A stretch of 64,000 nucleotides of DNA from Capra hircus (GCF_001704415.2 NC_030826.1:56873362-56937361), one strand, 5' to 3'; shown: positions 46,206 through 58,053, counted from the first letter of the stretch. Notes: generated by a model from the sequence alone, not told the origin. Made by a program: numbers and translations.

Positions 46206-48382
46206 CATAAAAAAATGAACAGCATACTTATCACTTTGTTCATCTGGCCTAGCAGATACCTGAATTCTTGCATCCCAGCTATTGTATTTTCATTTTAATT
46301 ATCGTTTTCATGGCTGAGGGTGAACTTCTTTAGAAGGGGACTGAGGGCGTGGCGACCACCTCAACTCATTTTGCAGCGCTGCGTTGGTGGACACCCACGT
46401 GAGAAAACAGAAGTCATGATCTTGGCCCTCAGAGAGTTCATGGCTTGGTGAGGAAAACAGACTTAAACTGCGGTAAGTGCAAAGATGGGAAATTATAGGG
46501 TGCAGAGATAAAGTAAACCGGGGAGGTTAAATTTAAATTGGGGATTGGAGAGGGCATTTCTGAAAGACTGGTTTTAAATAGAGGCCTGGCAGGGGAGGGG
46601 GGTTAGCGGCAAGTGGCTGATGGGAGTTGTGGGAGATGGGCTGGATGAGGGGTCTTGGGAATGACGGGAGGAGCTTCCAGGCCCATCAGAGAAGACTTCT
46701 TTGGAAGGAGAGGAGGAGGTTGCTGGGGAGGGTCGCAGGGCAGAGCCTCGCAGAAGGATGGTCATGACAAGAGACGAAGCCAAAAGCTTCAACAGGGCGC
46801 AGGCAGGCTGGAACGTGCAGGCCATGGAGAGGATGTTTTCCGGGTTTGTTTGAATTTTATGAATAATGGAGTATCTTCACAAGCAGGGTTTTTTTGTTTG
46901 TTTGTTTGTTTTGCCTTATATGAGTAACAAAATAGCCTTGCAATTTGTTTTTATAACTTCATCGTAAAAATGTTCAAACACACAAAAGTAAAAGATCACA
47001 AGGAAACCCTGGGTACCTGGCTTCAGCACAACCATTATCACTTCCCTGATCCACAGGGTAGCACTTTGGAGAGAATCCAGCATATCACATCACGTCACTT
47101 AGAAATATCACAGAACATACCTCTAAAAGAGGAGGACTTTCTTTTGGGAAAGAGAACCAAACCACAATGTCCTATCTAAAAACTGAATAATAATTTCTGA
47201 ATGATACCAAATCTTTGAAGAGTTTGTAAGCAGGAGAATCACATCATGCGATTCACTTCTAAGAAAAAATCATGGGCGCCCTGTGCTGGAATGGAGTTGG
47301 GGGCTGGAGAAATGGAGGCAGAGCATTAGGAGGCCACGGTAGAGGCCGAGGCGGGACCTGGTGGAGGCTGGACCAGGGCAGCGGAGGGGGACACGGAGAG
47401 AGTGCGGATGTGGGCAACCTGGGAGGTGGACGCACAGACTTGGTGATGGATGGAGAGTGAGGATGAGACGGGGAGGTGCCCAACTCTGACTCTGAGGCTC
47501 CCTCCCAAGCACCCAGGAGAGTGGAGGTGTGCTGCTGAGTGGAGGACACTGGGTGGATGGTGGTGAGTGTGGGCAGGAGAAGGGGTGAGGAGTTCAGCTT
47601 GAAGGATCTCCGTCCACACCGAGGAGTTTGCTCAGAGGGGTGATGAAAGAGGTACCGGTCATATGCCCAGACCCCAGCTTCTCGGCCTCCTCCTCCTCCC
47701 CCACCCCAAGGTGTCACAAAAGTCGACAGAAAGGCACAACCCAGAAAGGCCACAGCCACCAGCCATGGCCAAGAAGACCTTTCAGAAAAGTTTTTAAACG
47801 CAGTGAGTTGCCAGCCAGATTTCAAGGGGTTAAGGAAGGGAGATGTAGAAAGACACAGCAGAACTTGCTTGGCACGAATTCAGGAAACTTGGCAGGAAAA
47901 GGCAGTTGAGAAATGGGATGGTAACTGGAAGAGGCAGAAGGGTCAAGGGAAGCTTTTTCACTTTGGGAATACCTGCTTCTATTTAAAGATGTTATGAAAA
48001 GACTCCATGAAAAGAAAAGAAAGAAAAAAAACCGAGCATATCAGAGAGGGGCAAGTGCATGAAGGAGGAGGCTCCCTTGGGAGCTAGGAAGTGTCTGACC
48101 TCAGAGAAGAGGGACACCTGATTTCTAAGCCTGGAAAGATGAGAGCATGGGGCCTGGGGGAGAGGCGCTGATGAGTGATGCGCTTCGGGGGTGCGGCCTC
48201 CATCGTTCCCGTCAAACATGAACTGAGAGTGAATTAAAGCAGCATGTCTCAAAATGTGATGCACATACATGTCACCTAAAGATCTTTCAAAAATGAAAAT
48301 TCTGATTTAGTATCTCTGGGGTGAGGACTGAGAATCCACACGTCCAGGTGGTGCCTTTGCTACTTGTCTTTGCCGTGTATGC
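46206..48382. other. Mostly unique intergenic sequence, no gene recognised
   Basis: A decayed repeat lies near 46,965-47,060, similar to that at 30,575. A GTTT-repeat lies at 46,888-46,912. The G-rich 47,270-47,700 block gives long C-rich minus-strand frames (188 codons) without a recognisable product. Confidence 0.45.
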
Positions 48383-48410
48383 GTGTGTGTGTGTGTGTGC
48401 ACGCGCGCGT
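48383..48410. repeat. (TG)n/(CG)n short tract
   Basis: TG units pass into GCACGCGCGCGTGTG at the 3' end of a reversed Bov-tA. The alternating purine-pyrimidine stretch favours Z-DNA. Confidence 0.85.
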
Positions 48411-48411
48411 G

Positions 48412-48592
48412 TGCCCAGATGTGTCTCACTCTTTGCAACCCTTATGGACTATAGCCCACCAGGCTCCGCTGTCCATGGGATTTCCCAGGCAAGAATACTG
48501 CAGTGGGTTGCCATTTCCTCCTCCAGAGAGCCCTTCCCTGGAGCGATCAAGCCCTCATCTCCTGCTTTGCAGGCTGAGCCATCAGGAAAGAC
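48412..48592 (-). mobile_element. Bov-tA SINE, shortened
   Basis: Reversed body (cccagatgtgtctcactctt, gactatagcccaccaggctc) and a tRNA head lacking about 12 bp (gctttgcaggctgagccatc). Confidence 0.9.
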
Positions 48593-49138
48593 GCTTGGCC
48601 TCTGTGTACAATATCCAGCTACTAAGACTCTTAGGATGGGGGAACAGAGAACCACATGAAATAGAGGAAATTATCAAAAACCTAACGGAAGGAAGCGTCC
48701 TTGAGCTGAAGGAAGGTCTCCAAAGGAAAGGACTCACAAAACAGGATGGATGAAACAGGACAGTCCAGAGGGAAACAGGACATGCTGGAGAACTTTCAGA
48801 ATGAGGACCGCAGAAATGCTCTGCAGAGATAGCCAACAGGTTGTCTGCAAAGCTAGGAGGCTACAGCTAGCATCATACGTTTCATCCGAAATGCAGGGGC
48901 TCCGATACAGACAATGTTCTAAGGGAAGATTATTCTGAACTTGCATCTTAATACACCCAGCCCAACTATCACTCCAAGAGGCTGCTCAGATCAAAAGCAT
49001 GACTTGCTCAACAAGAACCTATGAACCTGGTTTCTCAGCGCTTTTTCTCATTTCATCTTTCCGCGACTCTACTGGCAAAATGGCAGCCTGGAACTCAGTA
49101 AAAGCAAGGCAGTGAAAGAAGTTCAGATATACTGATCT
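48593..49138. other. Unique intergenic sequence, no gene recognised
   Basis: Mixed sequence with frames below 90 codons. Nothing is recognised. Confidence 0.5.
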
Positions 49139-49417
49139 GATTTTCTTTTTGAAAGAACTGTGAATTTTTGTCTGTGCGTCAGCTTTCTCCGGTCGTGATG
49201 AGCTGGCTCTGCTCCTCACTGGGATGCGTGGGCTTCTCATCACGGCGGCGTCTCTGGCTTCAGGGCACAGGCTCTTGAGCACAGGTTCAGTAGCTGTGGC
49301 GTGGTGCACGGGCTTCGTTGCTCTTTGGCATGGGGGGATCTTCCTGGACCAGGGATTGACCCCAGGTCCCCTGCACTGACAGGTGGATTACTAACCACTG
49401 GACGACCAGGGAAGTCT
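49139..49417 (-). mobile_element. CHR/ART2-type SINE, long form
   Basis: Reversed long-form SINE: gcgtgggcttctcatcacgg, cagtagctgtggcgtggtgc, ggaccagggattgaccccag and ctaaccactggacgaccagg. Confidence 0.9.
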
Positions 49418-49582
49418 TACTTATCTCATTTCCTGAATTTACCTAGAAAAAGTCAAGAACTGAATGAGAGAGAGTGAAAAATGAGGGGCAGTCATTTAGG
49501 AATGAGGGACTAGGTTGTGTCATCAAGAGAGGCAAGGAGAGGGGGATGGCAGAAACTTGAACCAAGGAGGGCTATCCACTCC

Positions 49583-49990
49583 TCTGCCGATGGATGTTTG
49601 GGTTGCTTCCATGTCTTGGCTAAGGTAAATAGGGCTGCAATGAATACTGGGGGGGGGGGGGGTGCGTGTATCTTTTCGAATTAGAGTTTTCTCCAGATAC
49701 ATGCCCAGGAGTGGGACCACAGGAAATCATGTAGGAACTCTTAGTTTTTTAAGGAACATCCATAAGGTTTTCCGTGGTGGCTGTATCGCTGTATCAATTT
49801 ACATTCCCACCAACAGCATAGGAAGGTTCCTTTTCCTCCACACCCTCTCCAGCATTTATTAATGTTATTTATAGACTTTTTCTGATGACAGTCATTCTGA
49901 CCAGGCTGAGGCGATCCCTCGTTGGAGTTTCGATTTGCATTTCACTAACAATGAGTGATGCTGGTGCCTGGCCCACGCTTTATATTGTAT
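49583..49990 (-). mobile_element. L1 LINE 3' region
   Basis: Reversed L1 sequence (gatggatgtttgggttgctt, gggctgcaatgaatactggg, catgcccaggagtgggacca, tacattcccaccaacagcat, gatttgcatttcactaacaa). It contains an unusual run of 14 G at 49,649-49,662. Confidence 0.9.
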
Positions 49991-50210
49991 CGATTCCTAC
50001 CACATGCCATTTTTAGCCAGATAGAAGACAGGTGTGTGGGGAGACTAGCAGCGTACCACATCCCGGAACTGCTGCCCTCAGATAGCTTCAGACAAGGTCA
50101 GGGAGGCAGGCTGAAAGCCAGGCCTGCAAGAAGATGGTAAGAGCAGAGACGGACACTCTCAGAACCCCCAAATCTAGGACACACATGGAATGACGCGTCG
50201 TTTTCTTTTC

Positions 50211-50664
50211 GAGTGAGCGTTGGCACATTTTTTTCTGTAAAGGGCCAGTTAGCCAATATAGCAGCTTCCCAGGTGGCACAGTGGTAAACACTCAGCCTGC
50301 AATCCAGGCAACATGGGTTCGATCCCTGGGCTGGGAAGATCCCCTGGAGGAGGAAATGGCAACCCACTCCAGTATTCTTGCCTGATCCCATGGACAGAGG
50401 AGCCTGGCAGGCTACAGTCCATGAGGTCGCAGAGATCTGGACATGACTGAGCTACTGAGTACGCATGCATGCAACTAATACTGAAATTTCCAAGCCATAA
50501 GGTCTCTCTCCCAACTACTCAATTCTGCTGTTAAATAGTAACTGCAAGGAACCACAGACAATAGGGAAGTGAATGGGCGTGATTGCGCCAATAAAACTTT
50601 ATTTACAAAAATTGCTGGCAGGTGGGATCTGGCCTGAAGGCTGTAGTTTACCAGCCTGCCCTGG
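50211..50664 (+). mobile_element. hAT-Charlie (MER1-like) DNA transposon, split by Bov-tA
   Basis: The left end (gcgttggcacatttttttct, gtaaagggccagtta) and the right part (ccataaggtctctctcccaa, ccaataaaactttatttaca, ggctgtagtttaccagcctg) fit a non-autonomous hAT element as I remember the family. The younger SINE at 50,264-50,472 separates them. Confidence 0.7.
50264..50472 (+). mobile_element. Bov-tA SINE nested in a DNA transposon
   Basis: Head gcttcccaggtggcacagtg and body with a 10-bp deletion (cttgcctgatcccatgg), ending gacatgactgagctactgag. Confidence 0.93.
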
Positions 50665-50860
50665 AGCAAAGTCTAGTTCTATTATCTGAGGAAGTAACTG
50701 CAGGGTTGTTCCAAAACTCTAAGCGATCTGTGGAATGATTTTCATATGGATTGCATAGTAATGAGAAGCAACCTCATGCCTAAACTCCACGGAGCTTTCC
50801 AACATGACTAGTTCTGTAAAACCTTATTTCTTAGAAATTAAATGAATGAACGTAATCGTA

Positions 50861-51076
50861 TGGGCTTTCCTGGTGGTTGTCAGTAAAGAATCCACCTGCA
50901 ATGCAGGAGACCCGGGTTCCATCCCTAGGTGGGGAAGATCCCTTGGAGAAGGGAATAGCAACCCACTCCTGTATTCTTGCCTGGAAAATCCCATGGACAG
51001 GGGAGCCTGTCGAGCTATAGTCCATGGGGTCACAAAGAGTCAGAAATGGCTTAGCTACTAAACCACCACCACCACG
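50861..51076 (+). mobile_element. Bov-tA SINE
   Basis: Head gggctttcctggtggttgtc, body ending agtcagaaatggcttagcta, and a CAC-repeat tail. Confidence 0.93.
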
Positions 51077-51440
51077 TGTGATTGTGTAAATTACAGGCAT
51101 TAGGCTGAGACTGGGTTAATTTTCAGGCAGTAGTAATGTTTGCTGTAAATACAAATATGGGAAAATACACACTTGAGGTGTAAATAGCCCAATTTGCAAG
51201 GTCAGTGGAAGGAAAGACACAGTAATGAAATTGAAAGGCTGTTCACACTTCATATACATTTTCCCGTGGTTTTGATTTCCCTGAATATATATTATCACTG
51301 GGTCTGAATGTGGTTCTTTGACATACACAGAGCAAAACTGGTGAAAATCCCTGCCTTTAAGATGCTTATATTCCAGTGGGGAAAGATGGGCAATAAAGAT
51401 ACTGACAAGTATTTAAAATCCAAGGTATACCAGATGGCCT
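51077..51440. other. AT-rich unique sequence, no gene recognised
   Basis: No repeat or exon is recognised. TATATATTA lies near 51,286. Confidence 0.5.
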
Positions 51441-51651
51441 TTGTTATTGTTTCACTAAGCCATGTTAGACTCTTTTGTAACCCTAGGGACTGTAGCCCTC
51501 CAGGCTTCTCTGTCCTTGGGATTTCCCAGGCAAGAATACTGGAATGGGTTGCCATTTCCTTCTCCAAGAGATCTTCCTGACCCCAGTGATTGAACCTGAG
51601 TCTCCTGATTGGCAGGCAGATTCTTCACCACTAAGACACCTGGGAAGCCCA
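51441..51651 (-). mobile_element. Bov-tA SINE
   Basis: Reversed body (gttagactcttttgtaaccc, gactgtagccctccaggctt) and tRNA head ending aagacacctgggaagccca. Confidence 0.93.
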
Positions 51652-51712
51652 CATCAAATGGTCACATGGTGATAAAAGGGCTAAACGAAAGAAAGTCAGA
51701 GGAAGCATGGGG

Positions 51713-51785
51713 TGTGGGTGTGTGTGTGCGCGTGCGTGCGTGCGTGTGTATGCACACACGTGTGTATATATGCATTTGTGTGCAG
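51713..51785. repeat. Interrupted (TG)n tract
   Basis: TG units mixed with GCGTGC and ACACACG steps over about 70 bp. Confidence 0.88.
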
Positions 51786-53040
51786 GGCACATGTGCTGGT
51801 CATGTCGCCCTGCCAGAAACTATGCTGACCAGTGAATGCCTCCCCCTTACCAGTAGTGACTGTTTTTGAGCATCACCCTTCGGGTGGGTTCCTTTTTCAA
51901 AGTGGTTAACTGGCTGGGTACAATTTAAACAGAGACACAGTGAAGGTGGAGGGGTGAGCCCTGCGGACATTTGGAGGAAGGGCGTTTCAGGCTCAGAGAT
52001 GGGCAGGCCCCAGCCTTAAGGCAGCCCTGCCGTGTGTAGCGTGGCTTCGAAACAGTCAAGAGGGGAGTGTTCCTGACACCGCCGGTGCCCAATCAAAGGC
52101 ACTCGTCCTTTAAGTTGGGAGAGCTTGCCTTTGATGGCTCTGAAAGGCAGAGTCGCAGCTTCCTCTCGTACTAAGCAGATGAAATAAACCCTGCTCAAGT
52201 TCGAGTTCATTGCTCTGTGATTTTGAATGGCCTTAAACGATTCTAAATCCTTGTCTAATTTAAAGATCAATGTCCCGGCCACCCAGAGGCGGGCTTCTCT
52301 GTGGTGCTCTACATTGTATTGTAGACACGTTAAGGACATTCTTGAGTAAAATATATGCTGATTTTGTTCCTGAAACGACCACAAAGGGCACACTTGACCC
52401 CAACCCACTTCCTCCTTCCTGGGCCTGCCAGCAGTATGGGTTTATAGCGCCCTCTCCTGTCCAGTGTGAGCACTGCTTCTCCACCAGACGTGACTGCACC
52501 TCCCCAGCATGCTGAGCTGGGGGCTCAGAGTGACTGGAAATGGCCTAGATACAGCAGATGCCTGTGTTTCCTCATGCGTTCACTTCCTTCCCCAGCCTAG
52601 CCTACATTTAGCAGTTTTATTGTTTAAAAATGCTGTCTCCTGTGGTCTGTTAACCTCCATCTCTCTGGCTTGCATCTGGCTCCGGACCAGCAGGCCATGT
52701 GCATTTCATTTCTGCACTGGTGTTGGTGGGTTTCTCCTCCATCTCTCTGTGTCTCTTTCCGTCCTCTTGGAGGGTGTGGAAGATAAAATCCCAGACCATT
52801 CAGGTATATTCGCAGCCAGTCAGATCCTGGGTTTGGGAGACAGGTAGCTACCCCCATGGTGCTTCTGGCCTTAGCACAGGAAAGCCAGAGAAGCAGGCTG
52901 CCCCCAGCCCAGCCACGAACATATGCTGTTTTCTTAGGCCCTTTCTCCTCAGGGAGTGACAGTAACTTACAACGCGTAATTGAGGATGGGGTGGATCTTG
53001 GGTTAGGGGACTGTAGCAGAGTAAACTGTATTCTCCCCCA
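51786..53040. other. Unique intergenic sequence, no gene recognised
   Basis: Frames of 80-165 codons overlap on opposite strands at 52,016-53,121 without a recognisable domain. No repeats are seen until about 52,990. Confidence 0.45.
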
Positions 53041-53590
53041 ATTTTCAACCTTCACAAATGTGACCATATTTGGAAATGGGGTCTCTTGGAGACATGAATA
53101 ATTGGGTTTAGATGGGCACACATGGATGGGACACCAAAGGTGGGATTGGCGTCTTTATAAAAAGAGGAAGTGGGGTACTTCCCTGAGGGCCCAGTGGTTA
53201 AGAATCCGTCTTCCAGTGCAGAGGATTCAGGTTCGATCCCAGGTTGGGGAACCAGGATCCCACGTGTCTCAGAGCAGCTAAGCCTACTCTGAGTAGTTGC
53301 GCTGCAACTACTGAGCCGGCAGGACTCAACTAAGGTCCAACACAGCCAAAAATAAACTAACAAATACTTTTTTAAAACAAAGAGGAAGTGAGCCCAGAGC
53401 TCTTTCCCTTTCTCCAGCCTCTCCCTCCCCTCCCCACTCTCTCTCCCACATGAAGACACAGCAAGAAAGTGGGGCTCTACATGCCATGGGGAGAGCCTAC
53501 CCCAAGAGTTGACTACACCAGCCCCTTGACCTTGGACTTCCCAGCCAGCAGCCTGTGGCATTTGGTCAGGGAAGCCCCAGCTGCCTGAGA
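53040..53590 (+). mobile_element. Ancient mammalian interspersed repeat (family not named), split by a SINE
   Basis: Sense words of a common old repeat: aatgtgaccatatttggaaa, cgtctttataaaaagaggaa, then after the SINE cacatgaagacacagcaaga and ccttgaccttggacttccca. The 53,173-53,378 element interrupts it. Confidence 0.6.
53173..53378 (+). mobile_element. CHR/ART2-type SINE with target-site duplication
   Basis: Head gggtacttccctgagggccc and body to cagccaaaaataaactaac. The exact 12-bp repeat AAAGAGGAAGTG lies at 53,161-53,172 and 53,379-53,390. Confidence 0.95.
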
Positions 53591-53970
53591 CAGGACCCCA
53601 GAGCATCCCTCTTTTCCGATGGAGACTAATAAACCTCTCGATCAACTTGACTCCATCCCTTTCTCCGCCCTCAAAAGAGAACAAACAAACAAACAAAAGA
53701 ATGCCGTTAATTATTTACCAGGAGCCGTGTTTCAAGGCAATTAGTTGTCTGAGTTCCCTTCAGGTAGGTCAGAGATGGCTCTGCTGAGGGTCCCTGCTCT
53801 GTGGGACCTTTCTCAGAGGTGCCCATGGCAACCCCAAGAACAGCAGGGAATGAGATGCTGTGGAGGAGGGGAAGGGGGGGAAGGAGTGGGGAGGAAGGGG
53901 GAAGGGGGAGAGGGAAGGATGGGTCTGGGAAGTATTTCTGCCCTGAAACCTGTAGTTTAAGGACCACTTC
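53591..53970. other. Unique sequence with an AAAC run and a short purine tract
   Basis: (AAAC)n lies at 53,681-53,697 and a G/A-rich tract at 53,868-53,920. No gene is recognised. Confidence 0.5.
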
Positions 53971-54095
53971 AGGGACTTCCCTAATGGTCCAGTGGTTGAG
54001 AATCTGCACTGCAGCCACAGGGGGCGAGGGTTCAATCCCAGGTTAGGGAAGTAAGATCCCACATGCTGCAAGGTGCTGCCAAAAATAAATAAAAG
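53971..54095 (+). mobile_element. CHR-type tRNA-derived SINE
   Basis: Head gggacttccctaatggtcca, then ggttcaatcccaggttaggg and tail gccaaaaataaataaaag. Confidence 0.92.
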
Positions 54096-54146
54096 CCATT
54101 TCAACCCTAACTCTTCTGGTCTCTCTTTCTTCTTTCTTCTAGATGG

Positions 54147-54352
54147 CCTGTGTTCTAAGTTGCTCAGTCGTGTCCGACTCTTTGTAGCCCGCCAGGCTCC
54201 TCTGTCCATGGGATTCTCCAGGCAAGAACACTGGAGTGAGTTGCCATGCCCTCCTCCAGGGGACCTTCCCGACCCAGGGATTGAACCCGCGTCTCTTACA
54301 TCCTGCGCTGGCAGGTGAGCTCTTTACCACTCGCGCCCCCTGGGAAGTCCTC
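54147..54352 (-). mobile_element. Bov-tA SINE with target-site duplication
   Basis: Reversed body lacking about 20 bp (tttgtagcccgccaggctcc) and tRNA head. The exact 11-bp repeat CTTCTAGATGG lies at 54,136-54,146 and 54,353-54,363. Confidence 0.95.
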
Positions 54353-54363
54353 CTTCTAGATGG

Positions 54364-57235
54364 AGTCTGATCTAGTCCTTTTCCCCTCCTCTTGAGGCTC
54401 ACTCTTCTAAGTCTCATCCTCGGCAAACTAACCCCTGGAGAGGGCTTCCGGCTGCGGGTGGCCCCTGGAGCACCTTGGGAAGCAGGGATGAGGGAGTAGG
54501 ACAGGGAGGGCACACGTGTCTGCCTCTGCAGGATCACTGCCTCCCGCCTGGTCCCTGCAGGTGGAGGGTTCGCCTGGCCCTGCAAAAGAACACTCTGTTC
54601 TCGTTGTTATTATATTTGCGATAATAGAAAATCGGGGGAAAAAAAAACTATAATAATCTTACTGAAGAGCTGACCCAGCCTACCCTTTGGTTTCTGTGTG
54701 TAGGATGGGGCAGAAGACGGGCTGGAGGCTTAAGGGTGGTGGGGAGGATCTTAGCCTTCTGTGAAATTGAACAGCTCCATCTGACCATCCTGGGCTTGGT
54801 CTCCCCGCTCTTGGCTGGCACACGGTGTAATTCACCTCCCACACCGAAGGTTCCTTGGCCAAGTTCTGCAGTAATGCTCCTGCACGGGCTGGGATGTGTG
54901 GGATGGAAGGCTAAGAAAGCGTGGTCCTGTTTGGGGCCCTCACACAGGTTTTTCTACAAGGATGACGTTTTAAACGCACAGCATCCCCCTGGAATGGGAG
55001 AGGGGGCGGGGGCAGCGGGGTGACCCTGGCCTTTCCTTCTCATTTGAAATGAATTGTGCTCATCTCAGTGGCTGTGCCCACCCACCACCTTGAATTTACA
55101 GACTGGAAGGGATGGGGAGAGCGTCGCCAAGAAGGAGCCTTCTGCGGGCCTGCCTGCTCTGGGGATGTAGGGAGGTGGGATATAAATGAGGGGAAAGCCC
55201 CAGATCCTGTGCCGCCAAGCTTTCCGGGAGAGCTGTACCCACAGACTCAAATTAAAAGGGGCCAGGAGGCAGAGGAGAGCCTGGAACAGCCACGCGGCTC
55301 CTCCTGATAGGGTCCCCACTGTAACTGCACCGCTTGCAACCTCTAATTACACCACTACTGGCAAGAATGAGGTCATGGTGTCTGCAAGTGACTTTCTCCG
55401 TAACTAGCCCCTCTCACTGTGGCAGGCTCCCTGCTCAGCCTCCTCCTGGGCCAGGGAAACTCTCAGAAGTAAAGTCAGTTCCCTTCCTGTCTGTGCGCCT
55501 ACAGGCCGAGGCGGGAGACAGTCTCAGATGGACGGACACAAAGATTTGCTCGAAGGGTACCGTCCTCTTCGCTCTCTAACAAGCAGGCACGCCTGGAGGC
55601 TTCCGACACAGAAGGACGCCTCCTCCACCACCAGCCACCACGGGCTGGTGCTCAGCCCTGGCCTGTGGGGATTAAAGTCCCAGAAGAAGGTGCATGGGGC
55701 TACACACAATTGTGCAACCATGTCTCTTTTGACAGAGAAATAAATGCTGTTCAGAGCTCCTAGGAGCATCTGGTTCAGACTCCTGGCAGCCGAAGTCTGG
55801 GACTGGACACGAGGAAGGTGGCCGTTCGGGTGGATGGGAGAGCCCACTCTCAGAGAATGGAGATCAGCCTTTCTGCAGGTCCTTTGCTGGCTGAGAAGCA
55901 GAGGTTTCTGCAAATCCGGCTCTCAGGCCCCCTCTGTGAGCAGAGAGGGTAACAGCATCCTGTGGACAGCTGTTCTCTGAGGTCTGGGAAGGGCCTGAGC
56001 CCCAGGACGGGGCAGTGAGCGCAGGCAGGCGTGTGCGAGGCCCCAGCTGGTCATCCCCAAGCAGCCAGCAATGACACGGCCAGTAAGACGAAGGCGGGCC
56101 CCTCGAAGCTCCCCGCCCCCCCGCCCCTTTACTCATCAGCCAGTCAGAAGGACTTCAGCCTGGGATGAAGCACAGGTTTCCATGGGGGGCAGAAAGTCAT
56201 GAAATATTGTTTGATTAGGCAATGGAAGCACATAGGTAAAGCAGGCTGGCTTCTCAGCTGCTTTCAGAGGCGGCCCAGGATTCTTTTTCCGAGGCAGGTG
56301 AGACGGGAATATAAAAGTGATAAAAGCTTGGCAGGGCTGTGTCTGCTCCACAGCAATCAGAAAGGATGCCCTCTGGGGTGGAAAGGGCCGCCAGGGAGAG
56401 AGAGGACAAAAGCCCGGTGCCCGCAGGTGGAATCTCCGCGGCTCTTTGCTCTCAGCAGAAACACCAAGGGGACAGGGAGACGCCACGCGGCTCCGCCGGT
56501 GCAGCACCAGCAACACGGCAGGGAAATGTTTTCCTTTCTTTTAAAATCAGGAGAAATCGATGAACTTTCAGGTTGAAGAAAATGGTTTCAATATGTAATA
56601 TTAATATATTCGTCTCTGTGCCAACACAGTCATAAATATTATTTTCAACATACACAGATGGGTGTTTTCATGCAGGAAGGGGTCCCTGAAAACAAGGCTG
56701 TCGAGTACCCAGGACTGTGTAACTGAGTCCTGGAATCCCGCGCTGGGCGTCTGCCTCGGGAATGCTGGGCTCAGTTCCTGAGTTCAGCTGACTTCTCTGG
56801 TCCATCAGGAAGGAAACCTCCGAGCTTCCTTTTTATAGCTTCTCTAATTTACCGTTCTACTCTTTGCAAGAAAGCTCAAAAGGAAAAAAAAAAAAAAAAT
56901 TTTTTTTTTAAGAAGAAGAAACAAAGGATTCATATGCCTTGGCACCAACTTCACTTTCTGGGCCATCTGTAAGTCCCCTGCCTCTTTCGTCTTGCTCTCC
57001 GCCCTGAGCGGTTCCAGACTTTTGAAAGCCTGACCTGGGAACGGGAAACTGAAATCGACCAGTTGACTGAACCCCTGTTCCCGGCTTTCCGTCCACCCGT
57101 GTTACTCAGCGTCCGGGAAGGGTGTTGGGGTTCCCAGCTGGGGAGAGAGGTCGAATGAGGCCTCTGAGATGGGGATACCGCTTCGAGGCTGGAAGGGCAG
57201 GCTGGGCAAGAGACCCCAGGGGCTCTGAGCGCATC
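54364..57235. other. Repeat-free proximal upstream region of SDK2
   Basis: No SINE or LINE is recognised in this 2.9 kb, unlike the flanking DNA, which fits a constrained regulatory region. Frames up to 148 codons show no recognisable product, and the first of these start inside the SINE. AT-rich islands at 56,190-56,240 and 56,580-56,660 and the A16T10 tract at 56,884-56,909 stand out. Confidence 0.45.
56884..56909. repeat. A16T10 tract upstream of the CpG island
   Basis: Sixteen A are followed directly by ten T. Such stiff poly(dA:dT) tracts disfavour nucleosomes. It lies about 330 bp before the CpG island edge. Confidence 0.9.
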
Positions 57236-57886
57236 CCACCCGGCTAAGGTTCCAGGTTTCCACTGCTGCCCTCCGGCGGGTCCCGGAGACGCCGGGCGCC
57301 CGCAGCCGCGCAAACGGCTCGCGTTTCCGCGGGGCTCGCTCCCGGGCCTGGCTCGGGGCCGCCGCCGCCGCCGCCGCCGCTCCCCCTCCCCGCGCGCAGG
57401 CTGCTCTCCAGTCGCGGCCACGGGGTAGCGCTCGGCCCCCCTCGCCGCGTCTCCGCCTCCGCCTCCGCCGCGCTCGTCCCCGGCTCGCGCTGCCCCCGCA
57501 GCTCCCGCTCGGCGCAGGCAGGAGCGGCTCTCCGGACGCCGAGCCCGGGAAGCCGAGGGCGGCGGGTTCGGCCAGCGAGCGGCGGAGGCGGGAGGCGGCG
57601 GCGACGCGGCCGAGGCGCTGAGGCGGGCGCGGCGGCGGCCGCTGCTTCTCCGGCCCGGGCGGTCGGCGCGCGCCGGGCGTCCGAGGAGGCGCCGCGCCCC
57701 CGGATCCGGGGCCGCCCGCCGGGCTCTCCGCGGGTCTCGCCGAGAGCTCCGGCCGGGGAGCGGCGGAGGGCAGAGCCGCTGAGCTCCAGCCTCTGGCCGG
57801 CAGGAGCCTCCGCGCCCGGGCGCCGGCCACCAGCCGGGATCGCCGAGCCCACCAGCCGTCCCCGCCGCCCCGCAGCCGGCGCGGAC

Positions 57887-57937
57887 ATGGGCGCGCGGGG
57901 CGGCGCGCCGGGCCGCTGGACCCGCAAAGTTTGCTAG
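57887..57937 (+). other. Short upstream ORF (16 codons), only if transcription starts far upstream
   Basis: An ATG opens a 16-codon frame closed by TAG at 57,935-57,937. It would be an upstream ORF of SDK2 only if the transcript begins before 57,887, upstream of the GC-box cluster. It has no recognisable product. Confidence 0.2.
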
Positions 57938-58053
57938 CCCACTGGGCGCGGAGCCGAGGGCGCGCCCGGGCCGGGCGGCCCCGGGAGGGACCGAGAGTCC
58001 CCGGACTGGACGCCGGGGCAGTGGAGCCAAGAAGGGTGGCTCGGCCCCGCCAG

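Noticed and set aside
47259..47825. 188-codon Pro/Ser/His-rich minus-strand frame
   Set aside because: Produced by G-rich purine-biased sequence on the + strand. It is low-complexity without domains.
1..57235. Search for a second protein-coding gene or a divergent partner of SDK2
   Set aside because: No exon series with consistent phase, no recognisable conserved protein and no second strong CpG island were found. A lncRNA divergent from the SDK2 island is possible but cannot be read from sequence.
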